In this document: in pieces, positions 1 to 7,713 of the stretch
Layout of the letters: the number at the start of each line of letters is the position of its first letter
Numbering within the stretch: the first letter of the stretch is position 1
Origin: Nocardia brasiliensis ATCC 700358
GTDB lineage: Bacteria; Actinomycetota; Actinomycetes; Mycobacteriales; Mycobacteriaceae
Reading direction: 5' to 3'
Length of the DNA: 64,000 nt
Assembly: GCF_000250675.2 (NCBI RefSeq)
Contig: NC_018681.1
Coordinates: forward strand, 1,488,001 to 1,552,000
The notes under the pieces: model-generated
Seen by the model: only the letters and a program-made list of their open reading frames with translations
What the model was told of the DNA's origin: nothing
Database searches by the model: none
Program-made: the position numbers and the translations under genes

Positions 1-624
1 GCGGCGCTCGAATTCGAGCGGGGCACCGTGGGCGCGGGCGTCGGCGCGCGTGCCGGTTCGATCAAGGGCGGTATCGGCACCGCGAGCGTGGTGATCGGCG
101 GTGGCGCCGCGGCGGGTGCGACGGTGTCCGCGCTCGTCGTCGCCAATTGCGCGGGCTCGGTGATCGATCCGCGCACCGGACTGCCGTGGGGCGTGGGCAC
201 CGACGGCCCGGAGTTCTTCGGCCTGCGGCCCGGCACCGACGACGAGGTGGCGCGGGCGAACGCGCTGCCGGGCAAGCGGATGGCGCTCAACACGACCATC
301 GGCGTGGTGGCCACCGACGCACCCCTGGGTCCCACCGCCTGCAAACGTCTGGCCGTGGTCGCGCACGACGGTCTGGCCCGCGCGGTCCGGCCCGCGCACT
401 CGCCGTTCGACGGCGACACGCTCTTCGCGCTGGCCACCGGCACCTGGGTGCCGCCGGAGGGCATCGCGCTGCCGCCCGCGTTCCCGCCGGATGTGCAGCT
501 CATCGACCAGCTCGGCACCGCGGCCGCGCTCTGCGTGGAGCGGGCCATCGTGGACGCCATTCTGTGCGCGACCTCGGTCGCGGGCGTGCCCGCGTATCGC
601 GATCTCTTCCCGTCCGCGCGCTGA
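1..624 (+). CDS. P1 family peptidase (DmpA/L-aminopeptidase-esterase type), 5'-truncated
   Basis: The reading frame is open from base 1, so the start lies upstream of the window; the ATG at 28 is internal. Visible motifs are VGAGVGARAGSIKGG, the segment VIDPRTGLPWG and NTTIGVVATDAPL, which are typical of the DmpA/P1 (S58) family of self-processing N-terminal-nucleophile aminopeptidases. It matches the M. tuberculosis Rv1333 type in sequence and in position, directly upstream of mec-cysO-cysM. The substrate is unknown, and any link to cysteine biosynthesis rests only on conserved gene order. About 128 bp of non-coding sequence separates it from mec. Confidence 0.85.
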   Translation, partial: AALEFERGTVGAGVGARAGSIKGGIGTASVVIGGGAAAGATVSALVVANCAGSVIDPRTGLPWGVGTDGPEFFGLRPGTDDEVARANALPGKRMALNTTIGVVATDAPLGPTACKRLAVVAHDGLARAVRPAHSPFDGDTLFALATGTWVPPEGIALPPAFPPDVQLIDQLGTAAALCVERAIVDAILCATSVAGVPAYRDLFPSAR

Positions 625-752
625 TTCCGCACACCCCGGGCGCACCGGCGCCGAGCGGCCGAACCCGACCGGCCGACCGGTCGCGGGGAATAGCCGAATA
701 TTGTGACTGGTTGTCGACTGCGATGGGTCGGCACAGCGGAAAGGTTTGACTC

Positions 753-1175
753 GTGCTGGTGATCAGGGCCGACCTCGTAGCGGCGATGGTGGCGCACGCG
801 CGCGCCGACCACCCGGACGAGGCCTGCGGCGTCATCGCCGGACCGGAGGGCTCGGACCGGCCGGAGCGGTTCGTCGCCATGATCAACGCGGAGCGTTCGC
901 CGACCTTCTACCGTTTCGATTCCGGCGAGCAGTTGCGCGTCTGGCGCGCCATGGACGACGCCGACGAGACGCCGGTGGTGATCTACCACTCGCACACCGC
1001 CACCGAGGCCTACCCGAGCCGCACCGATGTGTCCTACGCGTCCGAGCCCTACGCCCACTATGTGCTGATCTCCACCCGTGATCCGGAACAGCACGAGCTG
1101 CGCAGCTACCGCATCGTCGACGGCGAGGTCACCGAGGAACCGGTGCGCGTCGTCGACGCCTACGAATCCGTCTGA
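753..1175 (+). CDS. mec: [CysO sulfur-carrier]-cysteine peptidase Mec (JAMM metalloprotease)
   Basis: Mec cleaves the CysO-cysteine adduct to release cysteine and regenerate CysO. The 140-residue protein carries a complete JAMM/MPN+ zinc motif: Glu23, then His79-Ser-His81, Ser89 and Asp92 in the exact HxH-x7-S-x2-D spacing. The start is GTG, preceded by GGAAAGG. The next gene, cysO, begins 33 bp downstream and cysM follows 8 bp after that, so the three form the operon of the thiocarboxylate-dependent cysteine pathway known from M. tuberculosis (Rv1334-Rv1336). The assignment is very secure because motif, length and context all agree. Confidence 0.95.
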   Translation: MLVIRADLVAAMVAHARADHPDEACGVIAGPEGSDRPERFVAMINAERSPTFYRFDSGEQLRVWRAMDDADETPVVIYHSHTATEAYPSRTDVSYASEPYAHYVLISTRDPEQHELRSYRIVDGEVTEEPVRVVDAYESV

Positions 1176-1208
1176 ACCGATGCCTGTTCGTGAAACCGAG
1201 GAGTTCTC

Positions 1209-1481
1209 ATGCCGGTAACCGTGTCCATCCCGACCATCATGCGTGGCCTCACCGGAGGCGAGAAGCGCGTGCAGGCGCAGGGCGCGACCCTGTCCGCGTT
1301 GATCGATGACCTCGACGCGAACCACCCCGGGCTCGCCGAGCGACTGCTCAAGGACGGCAAGCTGAACCGCTACGTCAACATCTACGTCGACGACGAGGAC
1401 GTGCGTTTCGCGGGCGGCCTCGCGGCCGAGGTGCCCGCCGACGCGAGCGTGACCATCCTGCCCGCCGTCGCCGGAGGCTGA
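1209..1481 (+). CDS. cysO: Sulfur carrier protein CysO (ThiS/MoaD ubiquitin-like)
   Basis: A 90-residue ubiquitin-fold sulfur carrier ending in Ala-Val-Ala-Gly-Gly. The C-terminal di-glycine is activated to a thiocarboxylate that supplies sulfide to O-phosphoserine in the CysM reaction. The C-terminal Gly-Gly is native, so no processing is needed to expose it; in M. tuberculosis a thiocarboxylating MoeZ-type enzyme does the loading, but none is encoded in this window. The ATG has GAGGAG-like sequence just upstream (1198-1204). It sits between mec and cysM in the conserved operon. Confidence 0.95.
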   Translation: MPVTVSIPTIMRGLTGGEKRVQAQGATLSALIDDLDANHPGLAERLLKDGKLNRYVNIYVDDEDVRFAGGLAAEVPADASVTILPAVAGG

Positions 1482-1489
1482 CCGACACC

Positions 1490-2452
1490 GTGGCGCGCTA
1501 CGAATCGCTGATCGCGACGCTCGGCAACACCCCGCTGGTCGGGCTGCGCACGCTGTCCCCGCAGTGGGACGGGGAGCATCACGTGCGGCTCTGGGCCAAG
1601 CTGGAGGACCGCAATCCCACCGGTTCCATCAAGGACCGGCCCGCCCTGCGGATGATCGAGCAGGCCGAACGGGACGGACGGTTGCGGCCCGGCTGCACCA
1701 TTCTGGAACCCACCAGCGGCAATACCGGCATCTCGCTGGCGATGGCCGCCAAGCTCAAGGGCTATCAGCTGGTCTGTGTGATGCCGGAGAACACCTCGGT
1801 GGAGCGGCGGCAGCTGCTCACCATGTTCGGCGCGCAGATCATCGACTCGCCGGCCGCCGGCGGCTCGAATCAGGCGGTGGCGCGGGCCAAGCAGATCGCG
1901 GCCGAGCACCCCGACTGGGTGATGCTCTACCAGTACGGCAACCCGGCCAACGCGCTGGCGCACTACGAGACCACCGGCCCGGAGATCCTGGCCGACCTGC
2001 CCGAGATCACCCACTTCGTCGCGGGCCTCGGCACCACGGGCACGCTCATGGGCACCGGCCGATTCCTGCGCGAGAAGGTGCCGAGCATCGAGATCGTCGC
2101 CGCCGAGCCGCGCTACGGCGAGCTGGTCTACGGGCTGCGCAACATCGACGAGGGCTTCATCCCGGAGCTGTACGACGAATCGGTGCTGACCACCCGCTTC
2201 TCGGTGGGCCCGTTCGACGCGGTGAAACGCACCCGCGAACTGGTCTCGGAGGAAGGCATTTTCGCGGGCATCTCGACCGGTGCGATCCTGCACGCCGCCC
2301 TCGGAGTCGCCCGGAAGGCGGCGAAGGCGGGCACCCGCGCCGATATCGCGTTCGTGGTGGCCGACGGCGGCTGGAAGTACCTGTCGACCGGCGCGTACGA
2401 CGGCACGCTGGAAGAGGCCGAGGAACGCCTCGACGGGCAGCTCTGGGCCTGA
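1490..2452 (+). CDS. cysM: CysO-dependent O-phosphoserine sulfhydrylase CysM
   Basis: A PLP-dependent fold-type II synthase of 320 residues that joins O-phospho-L-serine with thiocarboxylated CysO to give the CysO-cysteine adduct cleaved by Mec. The PLP lysine is Lys48 in NPTGSIKDRP, the substrate loop is EPTSGNTGISLA and the phosphate cup lies around GLGTTGTLMGTGR. The C-terminus LDGQLWA matches the mycobacterial CysM tail that folds into the active site, which separates it from CysK-type enzymes. The start is GTG, 8 bp after the cysO stop, so translation is probably coupled. Confidence 0.95.
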   Translation: MARYESLIATLGNTPLVGLRTLSPQWDGEHHVRLWAKLEDRNPTGSIKDRPALRMIEQAERDGRLRPGCTILEPTSGNTGISLAMAAKLKGYQLVCVMPENTSVERRQLLTMFGAQIIDSPAAGGSNQAVARAKQIAAEHPDWVMLYQYGNPANALAHYETTGPEILADLPEITHFVAGLGTTGTLMGTGRFLREKVPSIEIVAAEPRYGELVYGLRNIDEGFIPELYDESVLTTRFSVGPFDAVKRTRELVSEEGIFAGISTGAILHAALGVARKAAKAGTRADIAFVVADGGWKYLSTGAYDGTLEEAEERLDGQLWA

Positions 2453-2531
2453 ACCACTCCCTCGGTAGCGCGCGGCGCCGGTCGGTACCCTCGAAGGAGC
2501 GGGCCGTCGCCCGCGTCCCGAGGAGGTGCCG

Positions 2532-3257
2532 ATGACCGGCGTCGGTTCGTCGTTCGATCCGGATCGGATAGCGCAGATCCGCGCGCAGCTTGCCAAGCCG
2601 GGTGCCGCGGCGCCCGGGGTTCCGGGCACGCCTGCCAGAGCCGGCAATTTCGCGGTGCTGCGGCAGCTGTGGTTGCGCGCCGGCGTGCTGATCGCCGGAT
2701 TCGTCGCGCTGCTGTACGGCATCGAGGGCGTCGACACCCTCGACAACAACCAGCTCGACAATGCCGGAATCCATCCCCGCGACGCCGACGGGCTGTGGGG
2801 GATCGTGTTCGCGCCGCTGCTGCACAATGGCTGGCCGCATCTGGTCGGCAACACCCTGCCGGTGCTCCTGCTCGGATTTCTGGCGTTGTGCGCGGGCATC
2901 GGGCGCGGCCTGGCCGCCACCGCGATCATCTGGGTCGTGGCCGGCGCCGGCACCTGGCTGACCGGCGCGACCGGCTCCGTGCACCTGGGCGCGTCGGTGC
3001 TGGTGTTCGGCTGGTTGACATTCCTGATCTCGCGCGGCTGGTTCGCCCGCAACGTCGGGCAGATCGTGCTCGGGCTGGCGGTGCTGGCGCTCTACGGGTC
3101 GGTGCTGTGGGGAGTATTGCCCGGTCAGCCCGGAATCTCTTGGCAGGGCCATCTTTTCGGGGCGGTGGGTGGATTGCTCGCCGGCTGGGTACTCTCTGGT
3201 GATGCACGTCGAAGTCGTCGCGGGGATCAGCAGGGAATCATTGCGTCGCCACGGTGA
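2532..3257 (+). CDS. Rhomboid family intramembrane serine protease
   Basis: A 241-residue polytopic membrane protein with about six hydrophobic segments after a soluble N-terminus of about 45 residues. Rhomboid landmarks are HNGWPHLVGNTLP (the HxxxN region), a Ser155 nucleophile in LGASVLVFG and His207 in WQGHLFGAVGG. The nucleophile motif reads GASV rather than the usual GxSG. The ATG at 2532 is chosen because AGGAGG lies 5 bp upstream. It is the Rv1337 equivalent by order. The C-terminal tail after the last membrane segment is short and basic. The substrate is unknown. murI, next in M. tuberculosis, is missing. Confidence 0.88.
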   Translation: MTGVGSSFDPDRIAQIRAQLAKPGAAAPGVPGTPARAGNFAVLRQLWLRAGVLIAGFVALLYGIEGVDTLDNNQLDNAGIHPRDADGLWGIVFAPLLHNGWPHLVGNTLPVLLLGFLALCAGIGRGLAATAIIWVVAGAGTWLTGATGSVHLGASVLVFGWLTFLISRGWFARNVGQIVLGLAVLALYGSVLWGVLPGQPGISWQGHLFGAVGGLLAGWVLSGDARRSRRGDQQGIIASPR

Positions 3258-3326
3258 GCGTGCGGCCCTTCGAGAAATGTGGGGGATAGTTTCTTGAGCG
3301 CAGAATCGTCGTGGCAGCATGGGGGA

Positions 3327-4091
3327 ATGCGCCTAACCGTCCTCGGGTGCTCGGGCAGTGTGTCCGGCCCGGACTCCCCAGCGTCGGGGTATTTGCTGAC
3401 CGGCCCGGATATGCGGCCGGTGGTGATCGATTTCGGGCCCGGCGTGCTCGGCGCGTTGCAGCGCTACGCCGACCCCGGTGAGGTCGACATCTTTCTCACC
3501 CATCTGCATGCCGACCACTGCCTGGATCTGCCCGGGCTGCTGGTCTGGCGGCGCTACCACCCGACACCCCCGGTCGGCCGCGCCATCGTGCGCGGACCGT
3601 CGGACAGCGCGTTGCGGATCGGCAACGCCTCGGCCGAGGTCGGCGGCGAATGCGACGACTGGTCCGACGTGATCGACCACCGTCCGTGGAACGTCGAGGA
3701 GACAGTGGAATTCGGGCCGGGGCACACGGTGTCGGCGTTCCGGATGTTCCATCCGCCGGAGTCCTACGGTCTGCGGATCGTCACCGCCGCCGGGCGCACG
3801 TTCGTCTACACCGGCGACACCGCGATGTGCGAGTCGGTGCGTGAACTCGCACGCGGCGCCGACATCCTGATGGCCGAGGCGTCCTGGACCCACGATCCCG
3901 CGAATCGGCCACCCGGCATTCATCTTTCGGGCACCGAGGCCGGCCAGATCGCGGCCGAGGCCGGCGTGAAAGAGTTGCTGCTCACCCACATCCCGCCGTG
4001 GACCTCGCGGGAAGACGTGATCGCGGAAGCCAAGGCACAGTTCACCGGACCGGTGCACGCGGTCGCGCCCGGCGAGACCTTCGATATCTGA
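3327..4091 (+). CDS. Metallo-beta-lactamase-fold cyclic nucleotide phosphodiesterase (Rv1339 type)
   Basis: A 254-residue metallo-beta-lactamase-fold hydrolase. The metal motif THLHADHCLDLPG contains His59, His61, Asp63 and His64, followed by YTGDTAMCE and LLLTHIPPW for the remaining metal ligands. Its position before rph and rdgB and its sequence match M. tuberculosis Rv1339, described as an atypical class II cAMP phosphodiesterase; RNase Z-like homology is also evident. The ATG at 3327 starts the conserved MRLTVLGCSGS; an upstream ATG at 3279 would add 16 residues that do not look conserved. It probably lowers intracellular cAMP, by family analogy. Confidence 0.85.
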   Translation: MRLTVLGCSGSVSGPDSPASGYLLTGPDMRPVVIDFGPGVLGALQRYADPGEVDIFLTHLHADHCLDLPGLLVWRRYHPTPPVGRAIVRGPSDSALRIGNASAEVGGECDDWSDVIDHRPWNVEETVEFGPGHTVSAFRMFHPPESYGLRIVTAAGRTFVYTGDTAMCESVRELARGADILMAEASWTHDPANRPPGIHLSGTEAGQIAAEAGVKELLLTHIPPWTSREDVIAEAKAQFTGPVHAVAPGETFDI

Positions 4092-4093
4092 GC

Positions 4094-4164
4094 TCACCCA
4101 CCCCGTCGGCTCCGCCTCCTGCCAACCCCCGTATTCACCCACCCCGTCGGCTCCGCCTCCTGCC
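4094..4164 (+). repeat. Direct repeat, 30-bp unit with 41-bp period, pyrimidine-rich
   Basis: Two identical 30-base C-rich units (4094-4123 and 4135-4164) lie in the 129-bp gap between the phosphodiesterase and rph, and a decayed third copy follows at about 4177-4198. No hairpin or promoter was recognised. This is probably slippage-derived spacer sequence. Confidence 0.8.
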
Positions 4165-4220
4165 GACCCCCTCCGAGCCCCACCCCGCCGGCTCCACCCC
4201 CCACCCCTTAGGCTGTCCGC

Positions 4221-4991
4221 GTGTCTAGACGAGCCGATGGCAGGGCGGACGACGAACTCCGCGAGGTACGGATCACCCGGGGGTTCACCACCCATCCGGC
4301 GGGCTCGGTGCTGGTGGAGTTCGGGCAGACGCGGGTGATGTGCACGGCCAGCGTCACCGAGGGGGTGCCGCCGTGGCGGCGCGACTCCGGACTCGGTTGG
4401 CTCACCGCCGAATACGCGATGCTGCCCGCCGCGACGCACACCCGCAGCGGCCGTGAATCGGTGAAGGGCCGCGTCGGTGGCCGCACCCAGGAGATCAGCC
4501 GGTTGGTCGGTCGTTCGCTGCGGGCCTGCATCGACCTGGCCGCGATCGGGGAGAACACCATCGCGATCGACTGCGACGTGCTCCAGGCCGACGGCGGCAC
4601 CAGGACCGCCGCGATCACCGGTGCGTATGTCGCGCTGTCCGACGCGGTCACCTACCTGGGTGCCGCGGGCGGTCTGGCCGACCCGCAGCCGATCTCCTGC
4701 GCGATCGCCGCCGTGAGCGTCGGCGTGGTGGACGGCCGGGTGCGACTCGACCTGCCCTACGAAGAGGATTCGCGCGCCGAGGTCGACATGAACGTGGTCG
4801 CCACCGACACCGGCACCCTGGTCGAGATCCAGGGCACCGGCGAGGGCGCCACCTTCCCGCGCTCCACCCTGGACAAGCTGCTCGACTCCGCGCTCGCCGG
4901 TTGCGAGCGACTGTTCGCCATCCAGAAAGAGGCGCTGGCCCTGCCGTACCCCGGCGTGCTGCCGGAGCCGTCCGAGTCGAAGAAGAAGTAA
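4221..4991 (+). CDS. rph: Ribonuclease PH
   Basis: A phosphorolytic 3'-5' exoribonuclease that trims tRNA 3' ends. At 256 residues it has the normal family length. Recognisable blocks are RRADGRADDELREVRITRGF near the N-terminus, GWLTAEYAMLPAATHTR, the arginine-rich GRTQEISRLVGRSLRA and DCDVLQADGGTRTAAITG. The start is GTG. Its stop overlaps the start of rdgB (TAATG), giving a translationally coupled pair as in M. tuberculosis Rv1340-Rv1341. Confidence 0.95.
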   Translation: MSRRADGRADDELREVRITRGFTTHPAGSVLVEFGQTRVMCTASVTEGVPPWRRDSGLGWLTAEYAMLPAATHTRSGRESVKGRVGGRTQEISRLVGRSLRACIDLAAIGENTIAIDCDVLQADGGTRTAAITGAYVALSDAVTYLGAAGGLADPQPISCAIAAVSVGVVDGRVRLDLPYEEDSRAEVDMNVVATDTGTLVEIQGTGEGATFPRSTLDKLLDSALAGCERLFAIQKEALALPYPGVLPEPSESKKK

Positions 4992-5599
4992 TGACGCGTC
5001 GCGTGCTGGTCGCAAGCCGTAATGCCAAGAAGCTGAACGAACTGCGCCGCATCCTCGCCGAGGCGGGGATCGCGGGCATCGAGATCGTCGGGCTCGACGA
5101 TGTCCCCGCCTACGACGAGGCGCCCGAGACCGGCGCGACGTTCGAGGAGAACGCGCTGGCCAAGGCACGCGACGGTGCCGCGGCCACCGGATTGGCTTGT
5201 GTCGCAGACGATTCCGGGATCGAGGTGGACGCGCTCAACGGCATGCCCGGTGTGCTCTCGGCGCGCTGGGCGGGTAAGCACGGCGACGACGCGGCCAACA
5301 ACGCGCTGCTGCTGGCACAGCTCGGTGATGTGCCGGACGAGCGCCGCGGCGCCCGGTTCGTCTCCACCTGCGCGCTGGTCGTGCCGGACGGCGCGGAACT
5401 CGTGGTCCGCGGCGAATGGCCGGGCACGGTCGGCCGGAAACCGCTGGGCGAGGGCGGTTTCGGCTACGATCCGCTGTTCTTCCCGGACGGTGGCGACACT
5501 TCCGCGGCGCAGTTGACGCCCGCGCAGAAGGACGCGGCCTCGCACCGCGGCCGCGCGCTGACCCAACTCCTGCCCGCGCTCACCGAACTCGCCGACTGA
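4991..5599 (+). CDS. rdgB: RdgB/HAM1 non-canonical purine NTP pyrophosphatase
   Basis: It hydrolyses dITP, XTP and ITP to monophosphates and so keeps deaminated purines out of nucleic acids. At 202 residues it is of normal length. The signature begins with LVASRNAKKLNEL (SxNxxK-type substrate loop); DDSGIEVDALNGMPGVLSARW is the metal- and base-binding core, given here as two parts (DDSGIEVDALNG, then MPGVLSARW), and GFGYDPLFFPDG follows. The ATG overlaps the rph stop. It ends 3 bp before the convergent DUF3817 gene. Confidence 0.95.
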   Translation: MTRRVLVASRNAKKLNELRRILAEAGIAGIEIVGLDDVPAYDEAPETGATFEENALAKARDGAAATGLACVADDSGIEVDALNGMPGVLSARWAGKHGDDAANNALLLAQLGDVPDERRGARFVSTCALVVPDGAELVVRGEWPGTVGRKPLGEGGFGYDPLFFPDGGDTSAAQLTPAQKDAASHRGRALTQLLPALTELAD

Positions 5600-5602
5600 G
5601 CG

Positions 5603-6157
5603 TCAGACGCCGAAGTCCTGCTTGACCTTCTTCGCGTTGACGTGCTCGACGAAGAAGGACAGCAGCGGGATGGTGCCGGCGAGCAGCGTGCCGACGGTGC
5701 GCAGCACCGGCCAGCGCACCTTGACCGCGAGGTCGGCGGTGACCAGCAGGTAGACGAAGTACACCCAGCCGTGCACGACGGCGATCCAGCTCGGGGTGTG
5801 CACGTCGAAGCCGTACTTGGCGATCATCTCGCCGGTGAGCAGCAGCAGCCAGAGGCCGGTGACCCAGGCCAGGGTGCGGTAGCGCAGCAGCGCGGCCCGG
5901 ATCTTCTCGGTATTCGCCGAGCCGGCGGCGGGCGCGGCGGCTTGTTCCTGCGGCGCCTTGCCGCCGCGCAGCGCGGTGGCCAGCGTGCCGTCGGTCGTCG
6001 AGGCGACCGCGCGGTCTGCCGAGGCCGCGGTGCGGTCTGCGGCCGAATGCGCGGCCGAGTCGCTCGCGCTCGCCTCGGCGCTGTCCGGCGTCTGCGACAG
6101 GTGGGTCTGCTCAGCCGAGCCCGAACCGCCCTCGGTGAAGTTCTCGCTGGTGGTCAA
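5603..6157 (-). CDS. DUF3817 integral membrane protein (Rv1342c type)
   Basis: A 184-residue protein with an Ala/Ser/Thr-rich, probably disordered N-terminus of about 80 residues. Three hydrophobic helices follow: VTGLWLLLLTGEMIAKYG, IAVVHGWVYFVYLLVTADLAV and RTVGTLLAGTIPLLSFFVEH. This is the DUF3817 arrangement, and the histidine in the second helix is typical of the family. Function is unknown. Its ATG overlaps the stop of the upstream gene (ATGA), so the two minus-strand genes form an operon, matching Rv1343c-Rv1342c. The extended N-terminus is longer than I expect for the mycobacterial homologue. Confidence 0.85.
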   Translation of the reverse strand: MTTSENFTEGGSGSAEQTHLSQTPDSAEASASDSAAHSAADRTAASADRAVASTTDGTLATALRGGKAPQEQAAAPAAGSANTEKIRAALLRYRTLAWVTGLWLLLLTGEMIAKYGFDVHTPSWIAVVHGWVYFVYLLVTADLAVKVRWPVLRTVGTLLAGTIPLLSFFVEHVNAKKVKQDFGV

Positions 6158-6603
6158 CCGGCTTTCCTCTCGGTTTCGCGGGCGCCCAGGCCCGCCTCGC
6201 GGACCTGATCATCGATGTCTCGAGCGTGCAATTCGGCCAGGTACCGGTTGTATTCAGCGAGCACCGGGTCCTCGTCGCGTACCGCCTGCGGCCGCTCCGG
6301 CAGGATTCCGGCCGGAATCTCGCGCGGCGCAACGGGTTTCGGGGTGGCCCCGGGGGCGTCGCCGGACTCGCCGTGCTCCTCGGCCTCCTGTTCCAACCGG
6401 ACGAACCGGAAGTAGGCGAACACCGCGAACGCCGCGAACAGCGGCCACTGCAACGCGTAGCCGAGGTTCTGGCCGGTGCCGCTGCTCGATTCGAACCGCT
6501 GCCACTGCCACCAGGCCAGCGCGAGGCAGCCCAGTGCGGCGACGATCACCAGCACGATGAGGGCCGGGCGATTGTGTGCCGAGCGGCGGGGTGAAGCGGA
6601 CAC
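6154..6603 (-). CDS. LprD-like membrane protein (Rv1343c type)
   Basis: A 149-residue protein, starting from the GTG at 6603 because homologous sequence begins there and the extra upstream codons look non-coding. Residues near the N-terminus read LIVLVIVAALGCLALAWWQW, a membrane segment with a weak lipobox-like ALGC. A second segment, YALQWPLFAAFAVFAYFRFV, follows and then a charged, Pro-rich tail. It corresponds by order and pattern to M. tuberculosis lprD. Whether the cysteine is lipidated is uncertain because the -3 residue is Ala and the motif sits inside a long hydrophobic helix. Confidence 0.75.
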   Translation of the reverse strand: MSASPRRSAHNRPALIVLVIVAALGCLALAWWQWQRFESSSGTGQNLGYALQWPLFAAFAVFAYFRFVRLEQEAEEHGESGDAPGATPKPVAPREIPAGILPERPQAVRDEDPVLAEYNRYLAELHARDIDDQVREAGLGARETERKAG

Positions 6604-6691
6604 GGCTACTACGGTACCCGGTCTACTACACGGTACGTAGGACAGGTTCGGCCAGGACTCGCCCACCGGCCGGTGGGCGAGCCGGTCGAGC

Positions 6692-7567
6692 TCAGAACTT
6701 GTAGGTGACGCCGGTCAGTCGCTCGGATTCGGTCCAGAGCTGCTGCCAGAGATCCTTGTTCTTGGACAGCCGGGTGGACGGCGAGGATTCCACCGGGCCC
6801 TGGGTCTGGAAGAACCGGCGCGGGCCCCAGTAGACCTCGGGGTCGGCGTCGGGCATGGTGGCGGCGAACAGCGTCGAGTGCGCGGCCTTCTTCGGCGGGT
6901 GGCCGATCAGCGCGACGAACGGTTTGATGATCCGGTCGATCGGCGTTTCGGTCCTGGCGAACAGTTCGGTGGCGGAAACCCCGGGGTGCACCCCGTAGGA
7001 GCGTTTGCCCGAACCGGATTCGGCGAGGCGGCGTTGCAGTTCCCGCGCGAACATCAGGTTCGACAGCTTGGCCTGCGCGTAGGCGAGGTTGCGCTGGTAG
7101 CGACGGTGCTCGTAATTGAGGTCGTCGACCCACAGCTTCGGCGTCTGCTTGTGCGCGATGCTCGCCAGCGTGACCACCCGGTCGCCGATCCGGTCCAGTA
7201 GCAGGCCGGTCAGCGCGAAGTGTCCGAGATGATTGACACCCCACTGGGTTTCGAAACCGTCCTTGGTGCGCGAGAACGGGACGTTCATCAGGCCGGCGTT
7301 GTTGATCAGCACGTCGAACTCGCCCTGCCGGCCGGCGAACTCGCGCACCGAGGACAGGTCGGACAGGTCGAGTTCGGCGACGCGCACGTCACCGGCGATG
7401 CCGTCGGCGACCTCCTTGGCCTTGGCCGCGTTGCGGCAGGCCATGACGACGGTCGCGCCTTTGCTCGCGAGGACTTCGGTGGTCACGGCGCCCAACCCGC
7501 CGTTCGCCCCGGTGATCACGAAGGTGCGCCCGGTCTGATCCGGGATTTCAGTAGGTTTCCACGCCAT
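6692..7567 (-). CDS. Short-chain dehydrogenase/reductase
   Basis: A 291-residue Rossmann oxidoreductase with the cofactor loop TGANGGLG at about residues 18-25, a structural NNAG motif and the catalytic YAQAK (Tyr-x3-Lys) before LSNLMFARELQRRL. This layout resembles retinol-dehydrogenase- or protochlorophyllide-reductase-like actinobacterial SDRs. The substrate is not known. The upstream region holds a 16-bp inverted repeat (7576-7591) and a CRP-like dyad (7644-7657), suggesting repression by a TetR-like factor and input from a cAMP-type regulator. Both are inferred from sequence only. Confidence 0.85.
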   Translation of the reverse strand: MAWKPTEIPDQTGRTFVITGANGGLGAVTTEVLASKGATVVMACRNAAKAKEVADGIAGDVRVAELDLSDLSSVREFAGRQGEFDVLINNAGLMNVPFSRTKDGFETQWGVNHLGHFALTGLLLDRIGDRVVTLASIAHKQTPKLWVDDLNYEHRRYQRNLAYAQAKLSNLMFARELQRRLAESGSGKRSYGVHPGVSATELFARTETPIDRIIKPFVALIGHPPKKAAHSTLFAATMPDADPEVYWGPRRFFQTQGPVESSPSTRLSKNKDLWQQLWTESERLTGVTYKF

Positions 7568-7575
7568 GAGCTAAC

Positions 7576-7591
7576 CTTACTCTCGAGTAAG
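7576..7591. promoter_or_regulatory. Inverted repeat, candidate repressor operator of the SDR gene
   Basis: The arms CTTACTC and GAGTAAG are perfect complements around a TC spacer, beginning 9 bp upstream of the SDR start codon. Size and placement suit a TetR-family repressor. No cognate regulator is adjacent. Confidence 0.5.
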
Positions 7592-7643
7592 TTCCGAGGG
7601 AAGAGAATCGCCCGGATCGTACATCGAGTGTCTCAGACAGGAA

Positions 7644-7657
7644 GTGATCCCGGTCAC
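7644..7657. promoter_or_regulatory. CRP/GlxR-like dyad GTGA-N6-TCAC
   Basis: GTGATCCCGGTCAC matches the GTGA-N6-TCAC core of actinobacterial cAMP-receptor sites, about 77 bp upstream of the SDR start and just past the 3' end of the lipase gene. The flanks extend the dyad by one A/T pair on each side (AAGTGA...TCACTT). Confidence 0.45.
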
Positions 7658-7713
7658 TTTCCGGTCCAGGTTCAGTACCTGCTAACAGGCACTTCAGTGG
7701 CAGCTAACGGGGT

